This document shows, piece by piece, positions 1 through 8,044 of a stretch of DNA of 64,000 nt. Position 1 is the first letter of the stretch; every line of letters begins with the position of its first letter. The position numbers were made by a program, and so were the translations under genes. Source of the DNA: Alkalicoccus luteus (lineage in GTDB: Bacteria; Bacillota; Bacilli; Bacillales; Salisediminibacteriaceae); the NCBI RefSeq assembly GCF_012034335.1, contig NZ_JAATHJ010000004.1:123412-187411 (forward strand), in the 5' to 3' direction. The notes under the pieces are model-generated. The model was not told where the DNA came from, ran no database searches, and was given only the letters and a program-made list of their open reading frames with translations.

Positions 1-1
1 A

Positions 2-76
2 TATGAAGCACTGAAGCCAATTGTCGACCTTGTTCAAGGCTATTATTTCGGACGTCCGTTGATGAAGCCTGCCTGA
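2..76 (+). CDS. C-terminal end of an EAL-domain protein (partial)
   Basis: Only the last 24 codons are inside the window. They read YEALKPIVDLVQGYYFGRPL and end MKPA. The VQGYYFGRP motif is the characteristic end of EAL domains, which hydrolyse cyclic di-GMP; the rest of the protein lies upstream of the window. A hairpin terminator follows about 50 bp later, so this is the last gene of its transcript. Whether the protein is catalytically active cannot be judged from this fragment. Confidence 0.7.
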   Translation, partial: YEALKPIVDLVQGYYFGRPLMKPA

Positions 77-128
77 TATGTCACAAAGAGGTTTATGATT
101 GTGTTCAAATTGGAAATGGATTTATACG

Positions 129-161
129 ACCCTGTCAGCACTAGGCAGGGTTTCGTTTTTG
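129..161 (+). terminator. Rho-independent terminator after the EAL gene
   Basis: An 8-bp stem (ACCCTGTC with GGCAGGGT, one G-T pair) encloses a 7-nt loop and is followed by TTTCGTTTTT. Confidence 0.8.
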
Positions 162-226
162 TAAAGCAGGGGAAGCACATAAATCTGTTTCCCGGGAAAA
201 CACCCGACTGAGAGGATGAGTCAACA

Positions 227-820
227 ATGTCTGTAATGGTTATTTATATGCACCCGACAGAAGACAGCTTAAACGGTGCCCTGCTCGCTCAGGTGCTTGA
301 AGAGATACCGGAAGCTGTGCTGTATCGACCTGGCGTAGACGGATTTGATCCGCATCTGACACATAAGGAGTATAAGCGCAGCATGGATGGAGACTATGAG
401 GCGGACGTAGCAGAGGCTGCAAAGGATCTGCAGGCGGCAGACCACGTGATCTTTATGTTTCCACTCTGGTGGGGCGGATTTCCTGCTGCCGGAAAAGGAT
501 TTATTGACCGGGTGTTTGCATATGGTGCTGCTTATGAGCTGGAAGGGGAGGAGCCGGTGCCGAAGCTTACCGGTAAAGCGTCGCTCGTGTTTACAACAGG
601 GACGCCGGAGGATGTGTTTCATGAAGAAGGGCTGTATGACAACGTCGTGGAAGGACTGGATAAACATTTACTCTCGTTTTGCGGGCTGGAGCTGATGGAC
701 GTGGTTCACTTCGGGGATGTGATCCAGGCTTCGAATGAGAAGCGGGCCGACATGCTTAATCACCTGCGTGAAAAAGCAGCCGCCTGGCAGCGGCTGCACG
801 GAAACGAAAGCACTATGTAA
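227..820 (+). CDS. Flavodoxin-fold NAD(P)H oxidoreductase (KefF/MdaB-like)
   Basis: A 197-residue protein of the Flavodoxin_2 family, which are FMN or FAD quinone reductases acting in the cytoplasm. The start MSVMVIYMHPTEDSLNGALL has the family's HP..dS.n pattern for phosphate binding. The segment VIFMFPLWWGGFPAAGKGFI (residues about 73-92) is the typical P.WW...PA..KG.idrv motif near the flavin and dimer interface. The length matches the family. The start is preceded by a GAGAGGATG-type ribosome-binding site. The end overlaps the convergent lipoprotein gene by 8 bp. The electron acceptor cannot be told from sequence; a quinone is the usual choice. Confidence 0.85.
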   Translation: MSVMVIYMHPTEDSLNGALLAQVLEEIPEAVLYRPGVDGFDPHLTHKEYKRSMDGDYEADVAEAAKDLQAADHVIFMFPLWWGGFPAAGKGFIDRVFAYGAAYELEGEEPVPKLTGKASLVFTTGTPEDVFHEEGLYDNVVEGLDKHLLSFCGLELMDVVHFGDVIQASNEKRADMLNHLREKAAAWQRLHGNESTM

Positions 821-1532
821 GCGGTACTGTTAACGAGAAGCGCCACACCGGAAGTGATGCAGGAAAACGTTCCAGTTCAAGCAGTACAGGAAGCTCCTGG
901 GCTGCCGCAAATGTCAGCTCTGTTTGACCGCTGTAAGGCTCAACGCTCGAAAAGACAGGGTACACGTACTCGTTTTCGTCAAAAAGACGAAATTGATACT
1001 GAACGCTTTCCTGGCGCGCCTGTAAATGGCTGTCTTCCAGAACAAAATGCAGCGACGTTTCCTCGTGTTCGAGCCCGCTCAGCTGAATATCTCCTTGCCT
1101 CACCGGGGCGTCTTCGACCTCAATTTGAAACGTGTAGCCGTCTTCATACACGACCGGTGTCAAATAAAACGGAAGGTGCACGTATGTATCTGCCTCCGGC
1201 GGAGCGGGGGAAAGCTGCAGCGTAAGTGTAAGCTCATGATCGTCCAGATCGTCGTGGCTCAACTCCGTATCGATCAGGCTGTATGGAACATCCGCATCGT
1301 CCCAGACCAGCTCCGGGAAGTCAAATTCGTAATCATCCGGCTCTAACGGCCGCTCATCTGTATTTTCGAGCAAAAATTGCACGTTCACGCTATCGTCAGT
1401 TGAAACTGACTCAACGTGTGATATGATAAGCGGATCAACCGAAATCGATGTCTGTTCCGTGACGGCCTGCTCATCGGTCTGTTCTCCGGAGCTGCATGCA
1501 GCAACGAGAAGCAGCAAGGCCCAATTGCGCAT
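813..1532 (-). CDS. Acidic lipoprotein of unknown function
   Basis: The 239-residue product has a very short signal peptide (MRNWALLLLVAAC) with a lipobox VAAC at residues 10-13, so it should be lipid-anchored on the outer face of the membrane. The mature part is strongly acidic and looks beta-rich, with several segments such as SVNVQFLLENTD and GDIQLSGLEHEETSLHFVLE, suggesting two or more immunoglobulin-like or BsuPI-like beta-sandwich units. I do not recognise a named family. It is a single gene, convergent with the reductase on one side and divergent from the acetyltransferase on the other. Confidence 0.75.
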   Translation of the reverse strand: MRNWALLLLVAACSSGEQTDEQAVTEQTSISVDPLIISHVESVSTDDSVNVQFLLENTDERPLEPDDYEFDFPELVWDDADVPYSLIDTELSHDDLDDHELTLTLQLSPAPPEADTYVHLPFYLTPVVYEDGYTFQIEVEDAPVRQGDIQLSGLEHEETSLHFVLEDSHLQARQESVQYQFRLFDENEYVYPVFSSVEPYSGQTELTFAAAQELPVLLELERFPASLPVWRFSLTVPLT

Positions 1533-1630
1533 AACATCGCCTCCCGTATTGCTTACTTCTGCCTATTGTATCAAACTATTGCCCGAATAAAGTCATGTTT
1601 TGCATGATCGACACGAAAGTAGGAAAACCT

Positions 1631-2152
1631 ATGACTCGTCAGCTTAAACTGCTTCACGCGGATGCAGAAACAGCATTGTATGAATTCGAAAGGAAAAACC
1701 GCGATTACTTTGAAGCGTTTATTCCATCTCGAGGCGACGACTTTTACCAGCCGGACGTGTTTACGAAACGGCTCGGTCAGCTGCTTGCGGAACAAGAGCA
1801 GGGAGAAGACCGCTACTATCTGTATTATGACGATCAAACGCTGATCGGACGGATGAATCTGACCAACATCACCGCTGAAGGTCAGGCGGAAGCCGGCTAC
1901 CGGATTGGCGCAGAAGCTGCTGGAAACGGAGCAGCGACGGCCGGGCTTGCACTGCTGCTGCTGGAAGCAGAGCAGGCAGGTCTGACGACTATAACTGCTA
2001 GAGCAACGGCTACCAATCCAGCTTCCGTAAAAGTACTGGAGCGCAACGGTTTTATTCAGTATGATACGGAGTCGCTCGTCTGGAACGGCATGAAAGATAA
2101 GCTGCACCACTACAAGCGCCACCTGAACATGAAAAGACCGTCCCGGAGCTGA
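1631..2152 (+). CDS. GNAT-family N-acetyltransferase (RimJ/RimL-like)
   Basis: A 173-residue cytoplasmic acetyltransferase. Residues about 60-160 carry the GNAT fold: a beta strand DQTLIGRMNLTNI, the acetyl-CoA region EAGYRIGAEAAGNGAATAGL (an R/Q-x-x-G-x-G/A type loop), and the terminal block TATNPASVKVLERNGFIQYD, typical of RimJ/RimL-type enzymes that modify protein N-termini or small amines. An earlier in-frame ATG exists 36 bp upstream, but MTRQLK has the better Shine-Dalgarno (AGGAAA) and matches the usual family start. The substrate is unknown. A strong terminator overlaps its 3' end. Confidence 0.85.
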   Translation: MTRQLKLLHADAETALYEFERKNRDYFEAFIPSRGDDFYQPDVFTKRLGQLLAEQEQGEDRYYLYYDDQTLIGRMNLTNITAEGQAEAGYRIGAEAAGNGAATAGLALLLLEAEQAGLTTITARATATNPASVKVLERNGFIQYDTESLVWNGMKDKLHHYKRHLNMKRPSRS

Positions 2153-2170
2153 CGCTCGGAACGGTCTTTT
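2132..2170. terminator. Bidirectional terminator between the GNAT and KamA genes
   Basis: AAAAGACCGT pairs with ACGGTCTTTT, with a second inner stem (CGGAGC/GCTCG). T runs occur on both strands, so it can end transcription from the converging genes on either side. Confidence 0.85.
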
Positions 2171-2171
2171 T

Positions 2172-3341
2172 TTAAAGCTGCTCGGCTGTTTCTTTCTGCT
2201 TGATTTTTTCGTTGGCACCTGTAAACTCGTCCCACTTTTTCTTAGGCGGCTCCCAGTGTGCTTCGTTCCCTGGAAGGTCATCAAACCAGGCGGCGTCATC
2301 GGGACAGTCGAGGACCATAAATTTACCGTACTGGTTGTCACGGGACTGGTGGTACTTCAAGTATGCTTTCCCGTCTTCAATGGCCAGGATTTCAATTTTT
2401 CCGGACGTATGGCTCATGGAGAGACGCACGCGCTTGCCGAGACCGGACGTTTTCGCTTTTGCCTGCTCAACCGCGTCATAGGCTTCCTTAAGAGAGAGCA
2501 CGAAGTCGTTGTTGCCGGCTACCGGGCGGTTGATAAAGAAGTAGTAAGGCGTTACGCCGGCCCAGGAGAGCTTATCAAGCAGCTCAGCAAGAACTTCCGG
2601 GTCATCGTTGATACCGCGCAATACCGGCGTCTGATTGACGACGATCGCTCCGGCGTTGTGAAGAGCCTCGAAGCCTTTTTTCGCTTCAGGCGTAATTTCA
2701 CGCGGATGGTTGATGTGCGCCATCACGTAAATGCGCTGCTCCGGCGTGGAATATTCGCGAATCAGCTCGTGCAGGTCTTCATCTTCGTAAATGCGCATCG
2801 GATTAAATACCGGCATTTTTGACCCTAGACGAATGATTTTCACGTGTGGAATTTCCCGCAGCTGCTCAATGATTTTACGCAGTTTCCGTGTCGCGAGAAT
2901 GAGCGAATCGCCGCCCGTCAGGAGCACGTTCGTGATTTCCGGATGGTTGCGGATGTACTCAATCCCCGGGGAAACGTCGGACATCGCTTCTTTGATGTCA
3001 TTTCGGAACAGACGCTTGCGGAAGCAGTAGCGGCAGTATGCGCCGCAAACTTCAGAAACGATCAGAAGCGCCGTCTGGTCGTATTTATGCTGGCAGCCTG
3101 GTACGACATAGTTCGTGTCTTCGTCTGATGCATCCCAGCGGCCGTATTCCTCCAGCTCCCCTTCGTTCGGGATCACGAGCTTGCGGATCGGGTCCTTCGG
3201 GTCGCCCCAGTCGATGAGACCAAGGTAATATTCATTCACGCGGAAGACGAACTTTTCCGTAATCTGCTTGAGCTTCGCCTTTTCCTCATCGGACAGGTGC
3301 GGCACCTTTTCAATATTCATAATGTACTTCGGCTGCGCCAT
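2172..3341 (-). CDS. KamA-family radical SAM protein (lysine 2,3-aminomutase-like)
   Basis: The product is 389 residues from the chosen start MAQPKY, which has an ideal GGAGAG site; an upstream in-frame ATG would add 12 residues but has no good site. The radical SAM cluster motif CGAYCRYC (CxxxCxxC) lies near residue 105, followed by FRKRLFRND. LLTGGDSLILATRKLRKII is the GGD/GGE motif that contacts SAM. IYVMAHINHP and TPVLRGINDD are conserved barrel segments of the aminomutases. Classical lysine 2,3-aminomutase is longer (about 415-470 residues) and has a C-terminal zinc-binding cysteine cluster; here only one cysteine (VLDCPDD) remains in that region. The family assignment is firm; lysine as substrate is only a possibility. 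Confidence 0.85.
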   Translation of the reverse strand: MAQPKYIMNIEKVPHLSDEEKAKLKQITEKFVFRVNEYYLGLIDWGDPKDPIRKLVIPNEGELEEYGRWDASDEDTNYVVPGCQHKYDQTALLIVSEVCGAYCRYCFRKRLFRNDIKEAMSDVSPGIEYIRNHPEITNVLLTGGDSLILATRKLRKIIEQLREIPHVKIIRLGSKMPVFNPMRIYEDEDLHELIREYSTPEQRIYVMAHINHPREITPEAKKGFEALHNAGAIVVNQTPVLRGINDDPEVLAELLDKLSWAGVTPYYFFINRPVAGNNDFVLSLKEAYDAVEQAKAKTSGLGKRVRLSMSHTSGKIEILAIEDGKAYLKYHQSRDNQYGKFMVLDCPDDAAWFDDLPGNEAHWEPPKKKWDEFTGANEKIKQKETAEQL

Positions 3342-3529
3342 CGTGCATCTCTCCTTTTTTCCATGATGTATCTTCATTTAAACATAAAGGTAAAAATTGG
3401 TCAAAAATGGATGATATCCTTTTCATTTTGATAATTATGAAGGGAATCATTCATTCTGAAAGCGATTTCTTATCGCGGACCGGCTGGCAGACTGGGGCAG
3501 TTTGATTTACACTGAGAAGAGGAAGGACG

Positions 3530-4402
3530 GTGCCGCTTATGACTGAAATTGATGTATATGCACGCATCAGCCGTGCGCAGGAAGAGCTGAGCAAATCCCA
3601 CAAGAAAATTGCCCGCTACCTCGTTGAGCATCGGGAATCCGCGCCGTTTCTCACTGCGAGCCGTCTGGCACAGAATGCGGAAGTCGGAGAAGCGACCGTG
3701 ATCCGGTTTGCGACCGTTTTAGGTTATAAGGGATATACCGATTTGCAGCGCCATCTCCAGGAAGCGCTCACGAAAAAATATACGTCTGCAGAAGTGTTGA
3801 AGCGGACGACATCCGGGAGAGAAGCCTCTCAGGAGACGATTTCGGAAATTCTCCATGATGACATGCAGAACCTGCAGACGACGACGGAGCAGGTGGATCC
3901 GGAGGAATTTGAAGCGATCGTGAAAGAGCTGATCGAAGCAGACCGTATTTATATCGTGGCGTACCGAAGCGCCGCAAGCATCGGCTCGTATCTGGCATTT
4001 TACCTTGATCTCGTGCTGCAAAATACGGAGCTGATCGAGGAAGCAGACGGGGTATCGGAGCACTTGCTCGATATCACTGAAAACGATGTCGTCATTGGTC
4101 TGGGGTTTGCGCGCTACACAAAACGGACGGTGGAAGTGATGAAGTATGTGAAGCAGCGGGGGGCGAATACGATCGTCATGACGGATCATCTGCTCAGCCC
4201 GCTTTATCCGTACGGCAATAAGCATTTGATTACCGCTACCGAAATCAATTCCTTTATTGATTCCTTCGCTGCGCCAATGAGCGTGGCGAGCGCTCTGATC
4301 ACTGCGCTGACGCGGGCAGAGCACGACAAAGTCGCCCGGCGCCTGGAAGAGCTTGAATCTCTCTGGGAAACGTTCGATGTATTTCACGACGGTGGAAAGT
4401 GA
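3530..4402 (+). CDS. MurR/RpiR-family transcriptional regulator
   Basis: A 290-residue regulator. Residues 1-80 form an HTH_6 domain (ELSKSHKKIARYLVEH, then the recognition region LAQNAEVGEATVIRFATVLG), and residues about 125-265 form a SIS sugar-phosphate-binding domain (IYIVAYRSAASIGSYLAFYL). Such proteins sense phosphosugars and control sugar catabolism. The GTG used here lies 7 bp after AAGAGG; an in-frame ATG 9 bp later (MTEIDVY) is an alternative start. No sugar gene is adjacent: a terminator and the convergent TRAP transporter follow, so its target is unclear. Confidence 0.85.
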   Translation: MPLMTEIDVYARISRAQEELSKSHKKIARYLVEHRESAPFLTASRLAQNAEVGEATVIRFATVLGYKGYTDLQRHLQEALTKKYTSAEVLKRTTSGREASQETISEILHDDMQNLQTTTEQVDPEEFEAIVKELIEADRIYIVAYRSAASIGSYLAFYLDLVLQNTELIEEADGVSEHLLDITENDVVIGLGFARYTKRTVEVMKYVKQRGANTIVMTDHLLSPLYPYGNKHLITATEINSFIDSFAAPMSVASALITALTRAEHDKVARRLEELESLWETFDVFHDGGK

Positions 4403-4520
4403 GCAAGTGCGGCTCCTGCCCGAACGGCATAAGCGCACGTCAGGTGCTTCTGTAACCAGGATTCAAATATAAGAAGCAGCTTAAAGCTCATCCACTGCAG
4501 ATGGAAGAAAGGACATAATA

Positions 4521-4555
4521 AAGGCCGTTCCCATTATAATAGGAACGGCCTTTTG
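4521..4555. terminator. Bidirectional terminator between the RpiR and TRAP genes
   Basis: AAGGCCGTTCC pairs perfectly with GGAACGGCCTT around a 10-nt loop. T-rich runs follow on both strands. Confidence 0.85.
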
Positions 4556-4564
4556 ATAATGCAA

Positions 4565-6541
4565 TTATGCTTTTTTAGCTGCACGCTTCTTCCGGATCGT
4601 CTGCAGAACAGCGATCAGAATGAACAACACGAGTCCGCCGCCCTCTATCAGGATGTTACCTGGATAGATGAGCATGATACCGGCCGCAAATAAGAGCAGC
4701 CGTTCATACAGCAGGAACGTATTAAAGAAGTAGCCCATAATGGATGCACTCACAGCCGCCATACCGAGCATGGATGTAATAATCAATAGCACGACGGTTC
4801 CGAATTCGGCATCTACAAGCAGCAGCTGCGGATTGTAGACGAACACGTACGGAATAATGAAGGCTGCGATTGCGAGCTTGAAGGCGTTCACCCCGGCCTT
4901 CATCGGGTTCGCTTTGGCTATTCCGGCCCCCGCGTAAGCAGCGAGACAGACAGGTGGCGTAATGTCGGCCACGATACCGAAATAAAAGACGAAAAAGTGT
5001 GCTGCAATTTCCGGTACACCGAAGTTGATCAGCGCCGGAGCGGCCATGGATGCTGTTACGACGTAGTTCGCCGTCGTCGGCAGACCCATACCGAGCAGGA
5101 TGCAGGCAATCATTGTAAAGAAGAGAAGCAGGAACAGGTTCTCGCCTGCCATCTGAATCAGTCCGCCGGCGATCCGGCCGCCGAGGCCGGTGAAGACGAC
5201 GGTACCGACGATGATCCCTGCGGTCGCACAAGCTGCGATTACCGGAAGGGCAATGCGGGCACCTTGTTCAAAGGCGTCCAGAATGTCTTTTGGCATCAGG
5301 CGCGTGTCCTTGCGCACATAGCTCACGAGGAACGCCGTACCGATACCGGTAAGCGCTGCATACGTTGGCGTGAAGCCGTTAACGAGCATCGTTACGATGA
5401 CAATCAGCGGTAGCAGCAGGTAGGAGCCTTTCAGCAGCCCTTTGCGGGACGGAAGCTCTTCCTTCGGCAAACCGTGAATGCCGTACCGCTTTGCTTCAAA
5501 GTGCGTGCCGAGGAAGACCCCGGAGAAGTATAGCAGCGCCGGGATAATCCCGATGATAATGATATCACTGTAGCTTACGTCCGACACGTATTCGGCCATG
5601 ATGAAGGCGGCAGCCCCCATGATCGGCGGCATGATCTGTCCGCCGGTTGAGGCAGATGCTTCTGTTGCAGCGGCAAATTCAGGTCGGAATTTGGCCCGCT
5701 TCATCATTGGAATTGTAAACGAGCCGGAAGCAACTGTATTGGCAACCGAGCTTCCCGTTACCGTTCCCTGCATGGCAGAGGCGGCAACCGCTGCTTTCGC
5801 CGTACCGCCGGTGAAGCGGCCGGTTAAGCCGAATGCTAAATCATTGAAATACTGGCCGACGCCTGTTTTCGTCAGCATGACTCCAAAGAACAGGAATAAG
5901 TATATATACGTCGAGGAGATTTGAATCGGCGTTCCGAAAATCGCGTCTGTCGAGAAGAACAGGCGCCGGGAAAGACCGGTCCAGTCAAAGCCTCCGTGAC
6001 CAAAGTACGGAATATTGGTTCCGAACATGCCGTATACAATTGCAAGCGTACCGATCACGACGATTGGAAGACCTACTGCGCGTCTTGTTGCTTCCAAAAG
6101 CAGCACAATCGCAATGGTCGCTACGGCAATATCATATGTGGTAAAGCCGACAATTCTTGCTGCGCCGGTGATCCACTCGTAGCGGAAGAGAACGTAGTAA
6201 CACGAGCCCATCGCAAGAAAGGCGAAGATGACATCATACCAGGGGACGCCGTGTTTCTTTAAACCGCTTCGTTTAAATGGATAAAGAAGGAAAATAAGAC
6301 CCATTGCTGTACCGAGGTGCACGGCTCCCTGCATGAGAGAGACGAGCGGGCCGCCTGTTTGCGGGAAGGCCCGGTAAAGATGGAAAATCGTTAAGGAAAC
6401 GGCGATGAAGGTGATGACCCACGCCCATTTACCTGTTCGCTGACGGACAGAAGATTCTTTGTCGTATTTCGCGAGCATCTCTTCTTTTTCTTTTTCAGTC
6501 ATCAGTTCCTGATCATTGTGATCATTCTGCTGATCCGCCAT
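4565..6541 (-). CDS. TRAP transporter fused permease (DctQ-DctM type)
   Basis: A 658-residue polytopic membrane protein combining the small (4 TM) and large (12 or more TM) TRAP permease subunits, the architecture that accompanies TAXI-type binding proteins. Residues 1-35 are a charged cytoplasmic tail; the fused small subunit follows to about residue 150. The large subunit carries the family segments GVGQYFNDLAFGLTGRFTGG, the block QGTVTGSSVANTVASGSFTI and the turn GGQIMPPIMGAAAFIMAEYV. TRAP systems use the sodium or proton gradient to import organic anions such as dicarboxylates or glutamate. It is cotranscribed with the TAXI binding protein immediately upstream, with a hairpin between them. 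The substrate is unknown. Confidence 0.92.
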   Translation of the reverse strand: MADQQNDHNDQELMTEKEKEEMLAKYDKESSVRQRTGKWAWVITFIAVSLTIFHLYRAFPQTGGPLVSLMQGAVHLGTAMGLIFLLYPFKRSGLKKHGVPWYDVIFAFLAMGSCYYVLFRYEWITGAARIVGFTTYDIAVATIAIVLLLEATRRAVGLPIVVIGTLAIVYGMFGTNIPYFGHGGFDWTGLSRRLFFSTDAIFGTPIQISSTYIYLFLFFGVMLTKTGVGQYFNDLAFGLTGRFTGGTAKAAVAASAMQGTVTGSSVANTVASGSFTIPMMKRAKFRPEFAAATEASASTGGQIMPPIMGAAAFIMAEYVSDVSYSDIIIIGIIPALLYFSGVFLGTHFEAKRYGIHGLPKEELPSRKGLLKGSYLLLPLIVIVTMLVNGFTPTYAALTGIGTAFLVSYVRKDTRLMPKDILDAFEQGARIALPVIAACATAGIIVGTVVFTGLGGRIAGGLIQMAGENLFLLLFFTMIACILLGMGLPTTANYVVTASMAAPALINFGVPEIAAHFFVFYFGIVADITPPVCLAAYAGAGIAKANPMKAGVNAFKLAIAAFIIPYVFVYNPQLLLVDAEFGTVVLLIITSMLGMAAVSASIMGYFFNTFLLYERLLLFAAGIMLIYPGNILIEGGGLVLFILIAVLQTIRKKRAAKKA

Positions 6542-6669
6542 AAAACCTCACCTCACTTATCTGAATCGATGCTGCATATCATCCGACGAAAGGCCAGGAA
6601 ATCGTTCCTGCTCTTTCGTCGCTGTTCTGCCTGAATTTGCAGAGCACAGGATATGCAGGGCGGCAACAA

Positions 6670-6697
6670 GGAGACCGGACGAAACTGTCCGGTCTCC
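6670..6697. other. Strong intercistronic hairpin in the TRAP operon
   Basis: GGAGACCGGAC and GTCCGGTCTCC form a perfect 11-bp stem around a 6-nt loop, with no T run behind it on either strand. It sits between the binding-protein gene and the permease gene. I infer an mRNA-stabilising or partial-termination role that would give more binding protein than permease. Confidence 0.6.
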
Positions 6698-6714
6698 GTA
6701 CCGCTTTGCAGTTA

Positions 6715-7818
6715 TTAGTCGAGCCAGCCTTGTTCTTCAAAGTAGCGCTCGGAACCTGGGTGCATCGGCAGGTCGTCAGAACCGTTCAGAGCATTTTCCT
6801 CTGTAATGTTATCCGCCTGTGGATGCGCGATTTCGTCCGCATACTCGAACATAGCCTTTGTGATTTCATAGCCGAGATCTTCGTCAATTGTATCTGTGTT
6901 TCCTACGAGTACCGCAAAGGCAGTGATCGCCTGAACGTCTTCGTCAATGAAGTCATAGGAATCAGCAGGAATGTCGAAGCCTTCATAACCGCTGTTTTCT
7001 TCTACATAATCAACACCCTCGTCGCTGAGCGGAAGGAGGTCGATGTCAGAAGAAGCAGCAAGCTCTTCGATACCGCCGGCTGGAAGACCGAGGAGGCCGA
7101 AGGAAGCAGAAAGCTGTCCATCCTGAATACGGCCCTGAGCATCGCCGAAGTCTTCTTCGAATGCTTCGTAGTCGCCGTCTTCAAGACCGTATGCTTCTAA
7201 AATGAGGCGTGCAGCTGCTTGTGTACCGCTTCCTGGTGGTCCAATCGCAATCTGTTCGCCTTCAAGATCAGCGACAGATTCGAAGTCGGAATCAGCAGGA
7301 ATAACGATCTGCATCACTTCCGGGTAAATGTGGCCCATGAAACCGAAGTTGTCGATTTCAACGCCTTCAAAGTCGCCGTCGCCGGTCAGAGCGTCAACTG
7401 CTGGAAGGTGAACCGTCATACCAAGATCAAAGTTGCCTTGGAAAATTTCCGAGAGGTTGTCCACGGAAGCACCGGAAGAAACGGCACTGAGGTCAAAATC
7501 ATCGAAGTTCTCAATGTTGTTGTTCACTACAGTCGCGATCTCCTGACCGAGCGGGTAATATGTACCCCCGGTGGAGCCAGTTCCCATCTGCAGGTTGCCG
7601 ATGTCGCCGGACGCTTCGCCGCCGTCATTGTCTGCATTGTTGTCTGCTTCTTCGCCGTCATCGTCATTGAGGTCGGTTTCTGTGTTCTCATTCACGTTGC
7701 CGGACGCGTTGTCAGTGTTCTCATCCACGGTATTGCCGCCGCCGTCGTTGTCACCGCATGCAGCGAGGACGAGAGCACCGGAAAGCATGAGAGCTGACAG
7801 GGATGTAACCTTTTTCAT
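6715..7818 (-). CDS. TAXI-family TRAP transporter solute-binding lipoprotein
   Basis: A 367-residue extracytoplasmic receptor. The signal peptide ends in the lipobox LAAC (residues 18-21). A long Asn/Asp/Glu-rich linker to about residue 72 precedes the TAXI domain, which starts LQMGTGSTGGTYYPLGQEIA, the diagnostic GTGSTGGTYYPLG motif. Further family blocks are VSSGASVDNL and QIAIGPPGSGTQAAARLILE. It delivers its substrate to the fused permease downstream in the same operon. The acidic linker and very acidic mature domain fit life at high salt. TAXI proteins bind glutamate-like or other carboxylates, but the ligand here is unknown. Confidence 0.92.
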   Translation of the reverse strand: MKKVTSLSALMLSGALVLAACGDNDGGGNTVDENTDNASGNVNENTETDLNDDDGEEADNNADNDGGEASGDIGNLQMGTGSTGGTYYPLGQEIATVVNNNIENFDDFDLSAVSSGASVDNLSEIFQGNFDLGMTVHLPAVDALTGDGDFEGVEIDNFGFMGHIYPEVMQIVIPADSDFESVADLEGEQIAIGPPGSGTQAAARLILEAYGLEDGDYEAFEEDFGDAQGRIQDGQLSASFGLLGLPAGGIEELAASSDIDLLPLSDEGVDYVEENSGYEGFDIPADSYDFIDEDVQAITAFAVLVGNTDTIDEDLGYEITKAMFEYADEIAHPQADNITEENALNGSDDLPMHPGSERYFEEQGWLD

Positions 7819-8044
7819 GAACGTATTCCCCCTTTAGAAAATAGTGTCCGAATATGATGCACATATTCTTCTTCATTTAATCAGAATCATGGGGGATTGT
7901 CAAAACTTTCCCCGCAATGGACGCAGAAGAGCGGCGCCTGTGCCACTGCGCCGCTATCTGCACCATTATGAGGGATTGGCAGGTTTTTTGCCGGTGTGTA
8001 TCATTCATCGACCCCGTTAAAAACTGGTACAGATGATACAGTGG

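Noticed and set aside
3719..4438. 239-codon frame opposite the RpiR regulator
   Set aside because: Antisense to a clear gene, with no start signal and no recognisable product.
7922..7960. GCGGCGC/GCGCCGC hairpin upstream of the TAXI gene
   Set aside because: It has no T run on either strand and lies in a region between divergent or tandem genes without a clear role; too weak to list as a terminator.
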